Positions 62,256-64,000 of a stretch of 64,000 bases of DNA are shown one piece after another; within the stretch, counting starts at the first letter, position 1, and every line of letters begins with the position of its first letter. The notes beneath the pieces are model-generated. The model saw only the letters and a list, made by a program, of their open reading frames with translations, did not search any database and was not told where the DNA came from. The DNA is from Calliopum simillimum. Taxonomy: Eukaryota; Arthropoda; Insecta; Diptera; Lauxaniidae. Made by a program: the position numbers and the translations under genes. Location: positions 76,765,697 through 76,829,696 of the forward strand of contig OX638371.1 in the NCBI GenBank assembly GCA_951812925.1, in the 5' to 3' direction.

Positions 62256-62942
62256 TTATTTTTCGTAAATTTTGAGAACCTCATTTTGAAGTAAAAACTG
62301 CAGTAAAATAAATACGTGTTTTTCTTTTTTTGGAATTGAGAAAAACGTTTTTAAGTTTTTTTATTAATTTAACCTTTTCTACAACAAATTTATCTTTTTT
62401 TAATTCAATTTAAACTTTTTCCAAATCAAAATAAACTTTTTTAAATCAAATTAAGCTTTGCAAAAAAAAAAAAAAAAAAACACGCTTAAAATGATTAGAG
62501 TAACTTAGGGTAATGTGGTTACCTCTTTTTTTTTGCCAATTTCTACCAAATAATGGTAGTAGGTTAGCTTGATCAATTTATTTGTATTAGTAATTCTATT
62601 GTTTTTACTATTTGATAATTTATATGCTAAAATATTAACATTTTCAAGCATGAGGCCAGTTAAATTGACAGTACCTAAAAACAGCTGAAAAAGAAAAGTG
62701 TCGAATAATGTGGATCACCTTGTCCATTTCCTAAAGTAGTACCATTATTCGCAATTTTTTTTTTTGACTAAAAGTCTAGTAGTATTTTTTTGGATTATAT
62801 TTGCTATGAAATAGCTTATAGGCTTATTAAAGAATATTTTTTAGTAAGATAAACCTAATTCATACTATCCAGAGAATAAGTAATAAGGGTTACTAAATCA
62901 TACGTAAAATAGTGGTCTACATTACTCAAAATAGGGTGTCCC

Positions 62943-63120
62943 ACACACGTGGGACGTGGTAGACCCAAAACCAACTGGAAAAGGTCGCTGGAAAATGAAA
63001 TCCAAGAATCGGGAAAGTCGTGGCAAGAGATCAAAGTCATCGCAAGGGATCGCGACGAATGGAGATGTTTCATATTGGCCCTATGCTCCTCCTAGGAGTT
63101 AAAGGAGAATACATACATAC
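62943..63120 (+). mobile_element. LINE 3' end fragment, copy D
   Basis: It begins inside the GRPKTNW block (GGACGTGGTAGACCCAAAAC), continues through TCGTGGCAAGAGATCAAAGT and GGAGATGTTTCATATTGGCC, and ends CTCCTAGGAGTTAAAGGAGA plus an ATAC tail. It is 5'-truncated to about 175 bp. Confidence 0.85.
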
Positions 63121-63335
63121 ATTACCTGCATAGTCCACATTACCCTAAATTACTCTATAATGATTATATGTAGACACAATATAAATCTATATGAGTATGT
63201 ATGTACCAAATTTCATAACGATATATCATTTTAATCGTATTTTTTTGCAAAATTCAATTTGATTCAATTGATTTGGAAAAAGTTTATTTTGATTTGGAAA
63301 ACATGTGAGTACTTATGATAAATATCGATACCTTA

Positions 63336-64000
63336 GAGCGCTACAGTCCTGTCTCCACTTTTTGCGTGTTTGAGATTTTTGCAGTTATGGTATCCTTGTG
63401 GGCTTCTTTACCGTGTAGAAAACTGTTTGATGTCAAAATACCACTGAAATACCAAAATATTCGATAATTAAGAAAAATCCTATCTCCTAAATGAAATTTT
63501 TTCAAGAGCGCTACTGTCAAATAAGTAACATTTTAAAAAAAAAATTTTCGTTTTTTCGCGTTTTCTTCGCGTTTCATTAATTTTGCGATATTTTTGTGAA
63601 CAAATTTGGTTGCACCCAAGGCTCTACTCTTGTTTGTCGGAACCAAAAATTAAAAAAAAAAAAAAAAATTCGTTTTTTTCGTGTTTTGTACGCGTTTCAT
63701 GACTTTTTGCGACATTTTAGTGGAAAAAATTCAAAAAATTTACTAAACACGTCGTTTTTCTTAATAGTAGTGGAATTCTATATAAGGGCAAAAGTAATGA
63801 CATACTATAAATTGGCTGGGATTTCGTTAGAAATTAATAAAATTGGTTAAAAACATTAAATTATGTTAAAATATATTATAGGTAAAAGTATTGCATGTAT
63901 CGTTTTATCAAAATAGCAGCCAATCCTAAATAACCACTGTTTGAAATATATTTTGGCATTTCCCAACAATTGGAAAAATGGAGATAGGACTATAGCGCTC
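63336..64000. mobile_element. MITE of at least 665 bp, right TIR at window edge
   Basis: The left end GAGCGCTACAGTCCTGTCTC (63336) is matched by the inverse of the last bases of the window, which end GGACTATAGCGCTC at 64000. Inside, two related blocks with TTTTCGTTTTTTCGCGTTTT-like sequence repeat. TTA precedes the left end (63333-63335). No coding capacity is seen. Confidence 0.7.

Noticed and set aside
1..64000. CRISPR arrays, operons, ribosome binding sites, bacterial origins
   Set aside because: The spliced genes, LINEs and MITEs show a eukaryotic nuclear genome. No regular spacer-repeat arrays were seen.

Overview
This is a eukaryotic window, AT-rich and dominated by introns, intergenic DNA and decayed transposons. 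The gene set and the exon architecture of its central gene point to a higher fly. The Neurexin IV homologue has a dipteran-type structure with a mutually exclusive exon pair. The abundance of MITEs, foldback elements and mariner/LINE fragments would fit a tephritid-type fruit fly; that family-level placement is inference.

Layout, left to right. (1) Positions 1-11112 (+) are the 3' part of one enormous uninterrupted coding exon. It encodes a low-complexity, K/E/T/S-rich, internally repeated protein of unknown function, and its 5' end lies outside the window. (2) 11.1-16 kb is 3'UTR/intergenic DNA with a tRNA-like (SINE-type) sequence, a TA-flanked MITE and a dispersed repeat. (3) A small gene on the minus strand at 16.0-16.3 kb encodes a 107-residue DUF4485-like protein. 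(4) 17.4-18.7 kb is a repeat cluster: a two-orientation GGGCGTTATTTC array and a MITE nested inside another MITE. (5) 19396-45115 (+) is the complete Neurexin IV gene (Nrx-IV). I could join 13 exons per isoform into a continuous 1275-residue frame: signal peptide, discoidin, LamG, LamG, EGF, fibrinogen-like, LamG, EGF, LamG, transmembrane segment, and a short tail with a GNYITHED 4.1-binding-type motif. Two 197-nt exons (34283-34479 and 37078-37274) encode alternative versions of the discoidin core. Including both, or neither, produces an early stop, so the frame itself enforces mutual exclusivity. (6) Nested in Nrx-IV intron 2 on the same strand is an intronless phosphopantetheinyl transferase gene (AASDHPPT homologue). 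(7) 46-53 kb is intergenic and packed with MITEs, a 1.35-kb foldback element with a perfect 9-bp target duplication, a tandem pair of palindromic elements, a Helitron-like end and a decayed LINE. (8) 56.1-60.2 kb (-) is a two-exon gene for a 264-residue multi-pass membrane protein. Just downstream on the same strand is an orphan coding-like exon (55941-56049) that probably starts another gene. (9) 57-64 kb holds more LINE remnants and MITEs, including one cut by the window's right edge.

How the genes relate: Nrx-IV is a septate-junction and axo-glial adhesion protein. The nested transferase modifies carrier proteins in the cytosol and has no obvious functional link to its host gene. No operon-like or clustered pathway logic is expected or seen. 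The most informative biology is the alternative-exon switch of Nrx-IV with its STAR-type (HOW/QKI-like) motif, and the number of long inverted repeats lying in introns, which would be transcribed as hairpins.
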